From JALGWA01 sp964604955 (GTDB lineage: Bacteria; Arandabacterota; Arandabacteria; Arandabacterales; JALGWA01): 7,703 nt of DNA. Below are positions 1-7,703 of the stretch, piece by piece (the stretch's first letter is position 1; every line of letters starts with the position of its first letter). The stretch spans positions 1-7,703 of the forward strand of contig CAZSBE010000123.1 of NCBI GenBank assembly GCA_964604955.1, written 5' to 3'. The notes under the pieces are model-generated. The model saw only the letters and a list, made by a program, of their open reading frames with translations, was not told the origin of the DNA and searched no databases. A program made the translations under genes and the position numbers.

Positions 1-3000
1 AATCGGACTATTGTCTCCACGCGGCCGCAGGGGCAATGGCGCGTGGGGACAGGGAAAGAGCGGTGGAGCTCATCAGGTATTCGTTCGAACTGTTTCCCCG
101 AAGCGTTTCGCGGCTGTCGAGGTGCCTCAGCTCGGCGATAGGTGCAGGCGACAGAGGCCTTGTGGAGGATCTGCTCGAGGCGCTGACCGCTTCCTGCCCC
201 GGGTGTCCCTCTACGGTCGAGGAGCGGATCGGGGCGCTGATGTGGCTCAACCGTAACGAAGAGGCGGCAGAGCTGCTCGCGCAGGCCGTGGAGGATGGAG
301 ACCTGTCACCCAAGACGTGCTCTATCCTGACCACGCCTGCCCTGTTCCTCGGAGAGCATGAGCTGGCCGATACCCTCCTTGCCCGTGCCGAGAGGGCCGA
401 GCCAGCCTCCCCACTTGTGCGGAGCGCGGCGGCTATGGTCCTTTCTGAGCGTGGGGAAGCCGGGGAGGCGAGGGACATTCTCGAAGGCCTGGTAGCCGAT
501 TTTCCCGCGGATGATGGATACCGCTCGAGACTCCTTTCGGCCGGAGGAAGCGTTCAGCAGGCCGATATTCCCGAAGATCCGGAAACCGCCGTCGCTTTCG
601 ATGTATTCGGCCACGATCTCGAGTCGACCGACTGGCTTACCGACCGTGTGACGAGGGCCGAGACCATGAAGGGCGCCGACGCCGTATTCCTTCTGGAGAG
701 GGTGAGCTGCGTCGCAGACGGGGTCGACAGGGCGATGGAGCGCAACCGGAAAACCATCTACCTGCGCACCGAGAATGGGGTCGAGATATTTCAGCCCTAT
801 GAGATCTCTTTCAATGCCTCGGAGGCCATACCAAAGGTCCGGATGGCCAGGGTCATCAGGCGCGACGGTACGGTGATCCATGTCCCCGGGACCGATATCA
901 TGGTAAAGGCTGACGAAGGGATCTGGAATGACGTGGACGACTCGCGTGCCCTCGTGATCCCGTTCCCCGGACTCGAGCCCGGAAGCGTGATAGACCTTGT
1001 CTATGACAGGGAGATAACGAGCTGGTATACGATCGGCTGGTCCAGGCGCTATATATTGCCCGGGTTTTTCCATGTCCTGGAAGCTGTCGTGGAGCTCACA
1101 TACGCCCCGGGACAGACGATCCATACGAATGTCTCCGGCGACATCCCCGAGGCGGTGGAGTCGGACGCGGACGGCCGCATTCTCAGGACATGGAGGGTCG
1201 AGGATATCGAGCCGATGGTCCTGGAATCCTGCTCGCCGGACTATTACGACATTTACCCGTGGATAGGGATCAGCACCCACGAATCGGTTGAGGCTAGCCT
1301 TGATAAGTACAGGACCGATTTCTGGTCCAGGATGGAGGAGTCCGCCGCGATAAAGGAAAAGGCGAACGAGATAACCAGGGAGGCCAGAGGGAAGCGAGAG
1401 AGGTTCGATGCGATATTCGCCTATGTAGTCGAAAACGTCATGTACGTCGCCATCGAGCTCAGGGAGGGAAGGATCATCCCTTCGAAACCGTCCGAGGTGA
1501 TGGAGCGCGGGTACGGCGACTGCAAGGATATGGTCGCCCTGCTTATATCGATGCTCGGGGCGGCAGGAATAGATGCAGAGCCCTTCCTCGTCACTGCGGG
1601 CGGGGGGCCTACGCCGGTCGAGGGTCTCCCTGAGCCTTTCCTGCACGACCACGTCATAGTGCGCGTTCCTTCCCTGGACAGTCTCTATGCCGACCCTACC
1701 TCTCAGGACCGCTGCCCCCTGCCGCTTCCGGCATCACTGGCCGGAGCCTACGGGATCGCGCTGCCGAGGGAGGGACATATACGCAGGGCCCGCATACCCG
1801 AAGCCGATCCCGGGGACCATGGCTTCTCCCTCGAGGCCGACCTCCGGCTCGTCCCGGGTAACAGGGCGAGGTTGGAGGTAAGGGGCGTCTATCGCGGTGA
1901 GCTCGCGGACATTGCGAGGAATGCCATGGCCCGGCCGGACAGCGCCGACCGCGCTGCTTTTGCCGAGGAGAACCTCGGCTACGGCCTGTGGGACAACTGC
2001 AGGATGGTCGACTGGGATCTCGTGGAAGAGAGCTGTGCCGAGGTGGTTCTGGAGGCCGTCTTCGAGGATTCCGCCTGGGCCGAGGGTAGTGTGCACTCGA
2101 TAAGTTTCCCCTGGCGTACCGAGGTGGCCGATCCCGCAATGTTCTATCCCAGTCCCAGTCGCCGCGAGCTGCCTTTCGTCATGCCCTTCCCGTTCGAGTG
2201 CGAGGCGGTGATAAGGCTCCACGACACCCCTCTCTGGACGGCAAAGATTCCCATACCGGTGACGGTTGCTGGCCCGGGTTACGAGGGATCGATGACCTCG
2301 GAGCGCCGGACCGATGACGGGGCATCCTGCGTAGAGGTCTCGCAGCGTTTCAGGATGGAATCCTCCCTTTTCGACCGGGACGGGTACGAGAAGTTCTGGA
2401 ACGACTGGGTCCGCTTCGTAGCCGGTGTATATCAGAACTACACTTATCGCCGCACCCTCGACAGGGATGAGCTGGAGAGGATAGAGAACTACGTTCGGAC
2501 GCATCCGGAAGACGTCGGCTTCGCCCTGCAGGCTGCACTGCAGATCCTGGGGGAGGACCGGGGCGGAGAGGGCGAGGCGGGCAGGAAGCGCAGGGAGGCT
2601 GTCCGCACGATGGTGCGTCCGCACCTCGGCAAGGAGACAGCCGGTAGCTGGCCCGGTATCATACTGGCCGGCGTTGAGATAAGCGACGGACGTTACATGC
2701 TGGCTGATTCACTGATCACCGTTGCGCTCGAGATAGAACCGGGGAACCAGATAGGACAGCTTCTCGCGCTGGCGGTCAAGGACGAGCTCGGGCAGCTCGA
2801 CGAGCTGATAGACCTGCACAGGTCGCTGCTCCAGCGCAGCGCCAACAAGGGTTATGAGGTATCTCTCATCGCTAATCTGCAAGAGGCTGGCAGGTCCGAA
2901 GAGGTGGAGGCGGCGGTGAGCAGGTACCGCCTGCTCTACGGCGATGCCGACAGTGTAGCGATCAGGCAGGCCCTGGTGCAGGGGGCGATCGGAGGACACC

Positions 3001-3566
3001 GCTGTGGCGAGGCCGATTCGATCTTCGCATTCATAAAAGCTGGCCTCGGCGAGATCGAGCGCAAGGGATTGGAAAGCATGATCGGGCTCTGCTACGGCGA
3101 CCTGGAGGCTGCCGTAGTCCTTCTCGAGGAGATATGGGAGGAGCAGCCCTTCAACGCGGCCATATGCAACAACATCGCGTGGTGCTATGCGCTGCTCGGG
3201 CGCGACCTCGAGAGGGCCGAGCATCTGACCGAGCTCACCGTGCTGGCCTCATCGGGGAACACCGCCTACAGGAACACGCTGGCCACGATCTACGCCCGCA
3301 GGGGGGAGTGGGAGCGTGCCCGGCCTATATACGTCGAGCTCCGTGATACCGACGACAGGCCGAAGAGCTTCGACACCAATGAGTTCTTCGTAGGCCTCTG
3401 CGACTACCAGATGGGGAGGGAGAATGAAGCCCTTCAGCGCTGGAGGAGGATAGCGGAGATGCGCAGAGACTACGACGCTGCGAGATGGTCGGACGAGGCG
3501 CTCAGGTTGCACGCGGAGGGCGAGTCCGTCCTGGGCTCGGTATTCAAGGACCCCGGGAGCGAATGA
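1..3566 (+). CDS. TPR / DUF3857 / transglutaminase-like multidomain protein, 5'-truncated by window edge
   Basis: Residue numbers count from the ATG at 36, but this is probably not the true start. The frame is open back to base 3 (SDYCLHAAAGAM before GDRERAVELI), the joined sequence reads as one TPR-like helix pair, and no well-spaced ribosome site precedes the ATG. At least 1176 residues are present. TPR-like helices fill about 1-200. A DUF3857-type region follows (about 235-400; NRKTIYLRTENG, then RRDGTVIHVPG). The transglutaminase-like core (about 455-560) has GYGDCKD with Cys496, His539 in DHVIVRV and Asp553 in YADPTS, so the Cys-His-Asp triad is intact. A beta-rich region with SRRELPF near 708 and YEKFW near 784 matches the usual downstream part of this family. 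TPR-like repeats occupy about 810-1150, clearest at 1039-1072 and 1075-1103. Family members are usually exported, but the N-terminus is missing, so no signal peptide can be judged. Substrate and pathway are unknown; a peptidase or crosslinking role is inference from the fold. Domain assignment is confident, function is not. Confidence 0.9.
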   Translation, partial: SDYCLHAAAGAMARGDRERAVELIRYSFELFPRSVSRLSRCLSSAIGAGDRGLVEDLLEALTASCPGCPSTVEERIGALMWLNRNEEAAELLAQAVEDGDLSPKTCSILTTPALFLGEHELADTLLARAERAEPASPLVRSAAAMVLSERGEAGEARDILEGLVADFPADDGYRSRLLSAGGSVQQADIPEDPETAVAFDVFGHDLESTDWLTDRVTRAETMKGADAVFLLERVSCVADGVDRAMERNRKTIYLRTENGVEIFQPYEISFNASEAIPKVRMARVIRRDGTVIHVPGTDIMVKADEGIWNDVDDSRALVIPFPGLEPGSVIDLVYDREITSWYTIGWSRRYILPGFFHVLEAVVELTYAPGQTIHTNVSGDIPEAVESDADGRILRTWRVEDIEPMVLESCSPDYYDIYPWIGISTHESVEASLDKYRTDFWSRMEESAAIKEKANEITREARGKRERFDAIFAYVVENVMYVAIELREGRIIPSKPSEVMERGYGDCKDMVALLISMLGAAGIDAEPFLVTAGGGPTPVEGLPEPFLHDHVIVRVPSLDSLYADPTSQDRCPLPLPASLAGAYGIALPREGHIRRARIPEADPGDHGFSLEADLRLVPGNRARLEVRGVYRGELADIARNAMARPDSADRAAFAEENLGYGLWDNCRMVDWDLVEESCAEVVLEAVFEDSAWAEGSVHSISFPWRTEVADPAMFYPSPSRRELPFVMPFPFECEAVIRLHDTPLWTAKIPIPVTVAGPGYEGSMTSERRTDDGASCVEVSQRFRMESSLFDRDGYEKFWNDWVRFVAGVYQNYTYRRTLDRDELERIENYVRTHPEDVGFALQAALQILGEDRGGEGEAGRKRREAVRTMVRPHLGKETAGSWPGIILAGVEISDGRYMLADSLITVALEIEPGNQIGQLLALAVKDELGQLDELIDLHRSLLQRSANKGYEVSLIANLQEAGRSEEVEAAVSRYRLLYGDADSVAIRQALVQGAIGGHRCGEADSIFAFIKAGLGEIERKGLESMIGLCYGDLEAAVVLLEEIWEEQPFNAAICNNIAWCYALLGRDLERAEHLTELTVLASSGNTAYRNTLATIYARRGEWERARPIYVELRDTDDRPKSFDTNEFFVGLCDYQMGRENEALQRWRRIAEMRRDYDAARWSDEALRLHAEGESVLGSVFKDPGSE

Positions 3567-3572
3567 CCTCTG

Positions 3573-3596
3573 TCCGGGCTCGAGCCGGCTACCGGA
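3573..3596. terminator. Possible weak bidirectional hairpin between convergent genes
   Basis: The 54 bases between the two convergent stop codons contain TCCGG (3573-3577) facing CCGGA (3592-3596). Two short palindromes lie between or across these arms: GGCTCGAGCC (3577-3586) and AGCCGGCT (3583-3590). A second CCGGA copy at 3606-3610 could form an alternative outer arm. Position suits a shared terminator for both transcripts. However, neither strand has a T-tract after the stem, the 5-base outer stem is short, and such palindromes are common in GC-rich DNA. Termination here could equally be Rho-dependent. Confidence 0.2.
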
Positions 3597-3620
3597 TGGG
3601 ACTGACCGGACGTGGAGGCA

Positions 3621-6600
3621 TCATGCCCTGTCGCTTCCCGCGACTAGTGTCTCGGCCTGCATGACATGCAGGAAGTACAGGATGACTTCGCGGGGTGGTC
3701 TGCCGCAGGCCGCTTGGACGGCCCGGGCATAAGCTTCGGCCTGGGGCCGATAATGGCTGGCCCTGGGAGAGACTTCCTCGGGCGATACTCGGTCGGTCTT
3801 GAAATCCACAACGTATATCTCGTCGCCTTCGAGGAAGAGGACATCAATCTTACCCTCAAGGACGGTATCGCCGTCTCTGACCGCGAATGGGACTTCCTTA
3901 TAATAGGCATCGGCCTTGAGGATGCGCTTCAGGGTCTCGGACTTGAGAGATTCCAGGACCATCCTGGATGCTTCCGCAGCCCTGTCTTCCGGAAGATCCA
4001 GGCTGGCTGTCCCGTCCTCAGCGAGCTGCTCGACATCCTCCGGCTCTTCCCAGTCCACTAGCTCGAAGAGGTTGTGTACCAGGGTCCCGAAATTGGCCGC
4101 TTCATTGGGCCCGTCCGTGAACGCGGGTGTGTGTCTCTTTGTTTCCTGCCTGGTCGCCTTGACTGCGTCAGTCGGGGTCGCCAGGTTGCGGCCTGCTCCG
4201 GCCGCCCTTAGCAGCTCCTCAGATGCGTTTCGCCAGTCGGCTGACTGTTTCGTGACGGCGTTGGGGACTGCGGGTTTGCTATCGGCGGTCACTCTGAGCA
4301 CATCCGGCTCGTCTGGCTCGAAGTCGAGTTTGGCGGCATCGTAGATTTCGAAGCCCTCGATCAGATCTGCCGTCTCAATCTCATCCGGAGGCGGGATCTT
4401 ATCGGCAAGGTACGAGAGAAGCCGGCCCTCCCTGGGCCGCCCGGTCTCCTTGTCGAGTTCGCGCGGGGTGGCCCAGTAGGCCGGTATGACCAGAAGGTCG
4501 CGGGCGCGGGTCATGGCTACATAGAGCAGGCGCTTCTCCTCGGCCTCGAGGCGCTTGCCCTCGTAGAGTTTGCTCTCGTCATAGCCCATTGTCCGGATGC
4601 CGTTGTCCTTGGAGCCGGTGAGGATGGCGATGGTCCCCTGCCTCCGGTCCACTATGAAGGGCTCGCGGTCGCGCTTGCCGCTCGCGAGATCTGCCAGTAC
4701 CACGATAGGGAACTCCAGTCCCTTGGCCTTATGTACAGTAAGCACTCTTACGAAGTTGTCTCCTGTCTCAACGGTTGCCGCTTCAGCCTCGTCGGCCTCT
4801 TCCTGCTCGCGCTCGCTGAGCCATTCGACAAAAGCCCGGAACGTGAGCAACCCTCGCTCGGCGAGCGCCCGTGCGATGTCGGCTATCTTCATGAGGTTAT
4901 GGACGCGCTGCTCGCCCCCGGGTTTTAAGAGAAAGATCATGGGCGCCTTGGTCGCCTGGTAGAGCTCGCGAAGAAGCTCCTCGGCACTCAGGTCGTTGCG
5001 TTTCTCATGGAGTTCACCCAGCAGGGCGAACGCGGCCTGTAGCGGCGTGCCGCCGGCCCCGGCGTCGCTGGCCCCCTCAAGGCCATCGAGGTAGTTGAGG
5101 CTGCCACCCGCGGCCTGGAAGTTGAAGATGTCCTCATCCGATACGCCGAGGAAGGGGGAGCGAAGCGCGGCAATTAGGGCCACGCCGTCATACGGGTTGT
5201 CAATCGCCTGCAGCACGGCCATGAGCTGCTGCACTTCCTGGCGCATGAAGAAGAACTTGCCGCCTATAACGCGGTAGTCGACGCCGTAGAGCTTGAGGGC
5301 GTCTTCCAGCGGGTCGACCGGCGTGTGGGTGCGAAGCAGTACGGCGATATCCCGGAGTTCGACCGGGCGCTGCTTCTTCTCATTCTTGTCCCATATCTTC
5401 CATCTGTGCTTCTCAACGAGTTGTTTTATGAACGCTGCGATAGCGCGCGTCTCAAGCATTCGGCGCTCATCCACATTGGGCATCTCGTCCCTCAAGCGCT
5501 CGGGCGGGTACATGAGATAGACGCCATGCTCGGGCGGCACTTCCTCGGGCTCTCTTCCTGACTCGAGTGCGACGTATTCGGGCTGATAGGCCCCGTCGGG
5601 CGGCACCTCTATAAGGTCCTTGAAGATCTCATTCACGACGCGCACGAGCGAGCCCGCGCAGCGGAAGTTCTGAAATATGCTGAGGTTATGGCCCTTTCCC
5701 ATGGCCTGCCTGGCGGAGTCATACATCTCGATATCGGCGCGCCTGAAGCGGTAAATGCTCTGCTTGGGGTCACCCACCAGGAAGAGCTTGCCCGGTGCGA
5801 CCTTGACCTTCTCCCATTCGGCTGCGGGCGTCCCGTCCCGTTCGGAGAGGAAAAAGATGATCTCGGCCTGAAGGGGGTCGGTGTCCTGGAACTCATCGAC
5901 GAGAACGTACTTGTAGCGTCTCCGGAAGTACTCGCGGACATGAGGATGGACTTTGAGCATATTGCGCGCATAGAGGAGGAGGTCGTGGAAGTCTAGCATG
6001 GCGGCCGCGGTCATGGCCGCCTTGTACCTCTCGACGAAGTCACGGAGCTCGGCCGCGAACTCGGCGATGATGTTGTGGGCGAGCCAGTTTCTGAAGGAGT
6101 CATGGAGATCGCGGAGTTCGTCCACCTCGGCGCGGATTTCCTTGAGGCATTCGGCGGGCTGCCAGTCGGCCTGCCGCCCCCTGGTCTTGAGCGAGGGGAT
6201 GGAGAGGTCGAATAGATGCGCGGCTTTCTCTTCATCGGTCTTGAGGTACTTAAGTTCCCCTGCCTCGGCCTTGAGGTCCTCGATCGCAGCCGCGGCCTTA
6301 TCATCTTCCTTCTGGCAGGCCTTGCCGGCCCGCGCACTTATGTCCGCGACGGCTGCCTGGAAACGCTGCGGGAACTCGTGATCCCCCAGCGTCCAGCCCT
6401 GGGGCTTGGGGAGGTATTCGAGGATATCCCTGTTCTCGAGCATCTTGCCGGCCAGCTCGCGCATGTTTCCCGTGGTGATCCCGATCGCGAGGGCTCTCCT
6501 CACGGCAGCATCGCCCTTTCGCATTCTCTCCGAGAGCCACTCGTCCCACGCTTCTTCCTCTATAAGCGAGGCCATCAGTTCATCCCCGACCTTGAAGTTG

Positions 6601-6980
6601 GGGTCGACGCCGGCCTCTACCGGACGCTCCCTTATGAGCGCGGCACAGAAGGAGTGAATGGTCGTGACCTGCATGCGCTCGAGCCCCCATAGGGCGTCGG
6701 CGAGGTGCTGGGCGCCGGGCGAGTCCCTGCCCGCCTCATCGAGCGCCTTCGAGAGGTCATCCTGCAGCCTTATCTTAAGCTCGGCTGCTGCGCGCTCGGT
6801 GAAGGTGATGGCCACTATCTCGTCGGGTACGGCTTTCTTCTCCTTGATGAGGCTCAGGATGCGCGCGACGAGGAGGGTGGTCTTGCCTGTGCCGGCCGCC
6901 GCCTCGACGATATAGGAGGTATCAAGGTCTTCGCTCGCCTTCCTGCGGTCGGCCTGGTCCTTGAGTGGCTTACGCGCCAT
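3621..6980 (-). CDS. addA: AddA-like ATP-dependent helicase/nuclease (UvrD/RecB family), complete
   Basis: This 1119-residue protein is the helicase-nuclease subunit of an AddAB-type enzyme, which unwinds and resects double-strand breaks before RecA loading. Superfamily 1A motifs appear in order: Q-motif Gln9, Walker A AAAGTGKTT (27-35), motif Ia TFTERAAAEL (58-67), TIHSFC (106-111), Walker B VDEFQDTD (Asp362-Glu363), motif III VGDPKQSIYRFRRAD (402-416), motif V TVHKAKGLEF (748-757) and motif VI YVAMTRARD (820-828). The C-terminal RecB-type nuclease has His969 (GTLVHNLFE), Asp1046 (GKIDVL), Asp1059-x-Lys1061 (DFKTD) and Gln1080/Tyr1084. The 13-residue Asp-Asp spacing equals that of E. coli RecB Asp1067/Asp1080. 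Charged helices around 205-320 fit the 1B insertion. Length is near the family norm (B. subtilis AddA is about 1230). The ATG start is supported by the nearby Q-motif and by a one-base overlap with the upstream addB-like stop. A general RecB-like name is the only alternative. Confidence 0.95.
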   Translation of the reverse strand: MARKPLKDQADRRKASEDLDTSYIVEAAAGTGKTTLLVARILSLIKEKKAVPDEIVAITFTERAAAELKIRLQDDLSKALDEAGRDSPGAQHLADALWGLERMQVTTIHSFCAALIRERPVEAGVDPNFKVGDELMASLIEEEAWDEWLSERMRKGDAAVRRALAIGITTGNMRELAGKMLENRDILEYLPKPQGWTLGDHEFPQRFQAAVADISARAGKACQKEDDKAAAAIEDLKAEAGELKYLKTDEEKAAHLFDLSIPSLKTRGRQADWQPAECLKEIRAEVDELRDLHDSFRNWLAHNIIAEFAAELRDFVERYKAAMTAAAMLDFHDLLLYARNMLKVHPHVREYFRRRYKYVLVDEFQDTDPLQAEIIFFLSERDGTPAAEWEKVKVAPGKLFLVGDPKQSIYRFRRADIEMYDSARQAMGKGHNLSIFQNFRCAGSLVRVVNEIFKDLIEVPPDGAYQPEYVALESGREPEEVPPEHGVYLMYPPERLRDEMPNVDERRMLETRAIAAFIKQLVEKHRWKIWDKNEKKQRPVELRDIAVLLRTHTPVDPLEDALKLYGVDYRVIGGKFFFMRQEVQQLMAVLQAIDNPYDGVALIAALRSPFLGVSDEDIFNFQAAGGSLNYLDGLEGASDAGAGGTPLQAAFALLGELHEKRNDLSAEELLRELYQATKAPMIFLLKPGGEQRVHNLMKIADIARALAERGLLTFRAFVEWLSEREQEEADEAEAATVETGDNFVRVLTVHKAKGLEFPIVVLADLASGKRDREPFIVDRRQGTIAILTGSKDNGIRTMGYDESKLYEGKRLEAEEKRLLYVAMTRARDLLVIPAYWATPRELDKETGRPREGRLLSYLADKIPPPDEIETADLIEGFEIYDAAKLDFEPDEPDVLRVTADSKPAVPNAVTKQSADWRNASEELLRAAGAGRNLATPTDAVKATRQETKRHTPAFTDGPNEAANFGTLVHNLFELVDWEEPEDVEQLAEDGTASLDLPEDRAAEASRMVLESLKSETLKRILKADAYYKEVPFAVRDGDTVLEGKIDVLFLEGDEIYVVDFKTDRVSPEEVSPRASHYRPQAEAYARAVQAACGRPPREVILYFLHVMQAETLVAGSDRA

Positions 6981-7703
6981 TACTCATTACCCTCGTCATG
7001 TTCTGCCGCGGCAGTCTTTCGGTTGTGCTGCCCGCTGCCTTTCTTGCCGCTTTTCTCGCTGCTTGCTTCACCATCTTCCCCGCCTTCCGCTCCGGTCGCA
7101 TCCTCATCTTCATCCTCGCCCTTCATCCTGCGGAACGCCGCGATCCTCTTATCGCCCGACTTGCGCTCGTAGATCGTGAGCCTCTCGCCGGCCGTCCCGC
7201 ATATGGGCTTGAAGTCGCACCACGTGCACTGCTCGCCGGGATACGCGAAGAAACTCCCGGCCTCTATGCCGTCGGCTATTGTACCCAGAATGCCGTCGAG
7301 CTCGCCCTTTCTCGCGAGGAGCTCGGCGTAGTCGAATTTGATATGACGCTTCTTGCCGCTCGCGGCGATGTTGAAGTACTCGGCCGAGTCCAGGTCGACT
7401 TCCCCGTGAATGCGGCTTAAGAGCGCGTAGGCTGCCCGGAGGTAGAGGGGGAGCTGCAGCGACGTGCCCTCCGCGAAGTCGTTGTCCTTCTGTTTGGGTT
7501 TGGACTTCCCGGTCTTATAATCGATGACGCGCGCCCGCTTGAGGTCGGCCGTCATATCTATGCGGTCGATCTTCCCCCGGAGCGAGATCGCGCGGTTTCC
7601 GAAGGGGACGGAGACAGGCTCCTCGGTGGAGATGTCGCTCTCTTCACTGTCGCGGCCCTTCATGCCGTAGCGCACCTCGAAGTAGGCCGGCAGGAACCCC
7701 GAC
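6980..7703 (-). CDS. addB: AddB-like nuclease subunit, C-terminal part only (5' end beyond window)
   Basis: About 240 C-terminal residues of the AddA partner are visible. The frame is open to the right edge and reads SGFLPAYFEVRYGM across the GTG at 7675-7673, so that codon is internal; PAYFEVRYG is typical of the start of this nuclease domain. RecB-type nuclease motifs follow: GKIDRID (Asp at 7565-7567), VIDYKTGK (Asp at 7520-7522, Lys at 7514-7516) and LQLPLY (Gln-x3-Tyr). CTWCDFKPICG (7199-7228) is C-X2-C-X5-C, the C-terminal three ligands of the 4Fe-4S cluster known in AddB; the fourth cysteine would lie in the unseen part. The last 48 residues (6983-7126) form a charged, Gly- and Glu-rich, probably disordered tail not typical of the family core. 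The gene is co-directional with addA and overlaps it by one base, the addB-addA order common in bacteria. Cas4 or another RecB-like nuclease also carries such cysteines, but the neighbouring addA makes AddB much more likely. Whether a helicase domain is present cannot be seen. Confidence 0.85.
   Translation of the reverse strand, partial: SGFLPAYFEVRYGMKGRDSEESDISTEEPVSVPFGNRAISLRGKIDRIDMTADLKRARVIDYKTGKSKPKQKDNDFAEGTSLQLPLYLRAAYALLSRIHGEVDLDSAEYFNIAASGKKRHIKFDYAELLARKGELDGILGTIADGIEAGSFFAYPGEQCTWCDFKPICGTAGERLTIYERKSGDKRIAAFRRMKGEDEDEDATGAEGGEDGEASSEKSGKKGSGQHNRKTAAAEHDEGNE
6990..6994 (-). promoter_or_regulatory. Ribosome binding site for addA, inside the addB-like coding end
   Basis: On the minus strand GAGGG lies at 6994-6990, with nine bases between it and the ATG at 6980-6978. 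It sits within the last codons of the upstream addB-like gene, whose TAA shares its last A with the addA ATG (TAATG). This supports the chosen addA start and suggests translational coupling by reinitiation. The spacing is slightly long but within the normal range. A closer in-frame alternative start was not seen. Confidence 0.55.

Noticed and set aside
21..28. GCGGCCGC palindrome near the left edge and a similar one at about 6001-6008
   Set aside because: Both fall inside coding sequence, encode Ala-rich stretches, and are expected by chance in GC-rich DNA.
36..38. ATG at 36 as the true start of the transglutaminase-like protein
   Set aside because: The frame is open to the left edge, the sequence before it continues a TPR-like helix, and the nearby AGGGG is only two bases from the ATG.
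306..1652. Long minus-strand frame of 448 codons opposite the transglutaminase-like gene (also 1734-2624, 296 codons)
   Set aside because: It lies fully inside a gene with clear domains and catalytic motifs. Its translation shows no recognisable domain, and long antisense frames are expected in GC-rich codon-biased DNA.
6216..6692. Plus-strand frames opposite addA and addB (6216-6692, 6705-7172, 6965-7420)
   Set aside because: They mirror conserved helicase or nuclease coding sequence. The hydrophobic start of the 6965-7420 frame only reflects the complement of the acidic AddB tail and is not a real membrane protein.
7673..7675. GTG at 7675-7673 as the start of the AddB-like protein
   Set aside because: Upstream in-frame residues PAYFE run directly into VRYG, a conserved segment of this nuclease family, so the gene extends past the window.
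6980..7703. Reading the right-end nuclease as Cas4 of a CRISPR locus
   Set aside because: Cas4 shares the nuclease and cysteine motifs, but there is no repeat array or other cas gene in the window and the gene overlaps a complete addA.

Overview
The window is 7.7 kb of protein-dense, high-GC bacterial DNA. It holds three protein-coding genes, two of them cut by the window edges, and no RNA gene, mobile element, CRISPR array or long non-coding stretch that I can see. The mix of high GC with frequent AGG (Arg) and ATA (Ile) codons, together with a very large TPR/DUF3857/transglutaminase-like protein, loosely suggests an uncultured or environmental bacterium, for example of an FCB-related or deltaproteobacterial lineage. 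The sequence alone does not fix the taxon.

Left part (1-3566, + strand): one long reading frame, already open at the left edge. It encodes a multidomain protein with N-terminal TPR-like helices, a DUF3857-type beta domain, a transglutaminase-like cysteine-protease-fold domain with an intact Cys-His-Asp triad, a second beta-rich region, and a C-terminal block of TPR-like repeats. Its substrate is unknown.

Middle (3567-3620): a 54-base gap between convergent genes. It contains short GC-rich palindromes but no T-tract.

Right part (3621-7703, - strand): the end of an addB-like gene followed by a complete addA-like gene. They overlap by one base (TAATG) and are clearly an operon. The AddA-like protein has all the main superfamily 1A helicase motifs and a C-terminal RecB-type nuclease. 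The visible end of the AddB-like protein has a second RecB-type nuclease and the C-X2-C-X5-C end of an iron-sulfur cluster site. Two nucleases in two subunits is the AddAB arrangement of the recombinational double-strand-break resection machine that prepares DNA for RecA, rather than RecBCD. The transglutaminase-like gene faces this operon and shows no obvious functional link to it.

I found no convincing new system. The observations worth a second look are the domain architecture of the transglutaminase-like protein and a highly charged, low-complexity tail on the AddB-like protein.
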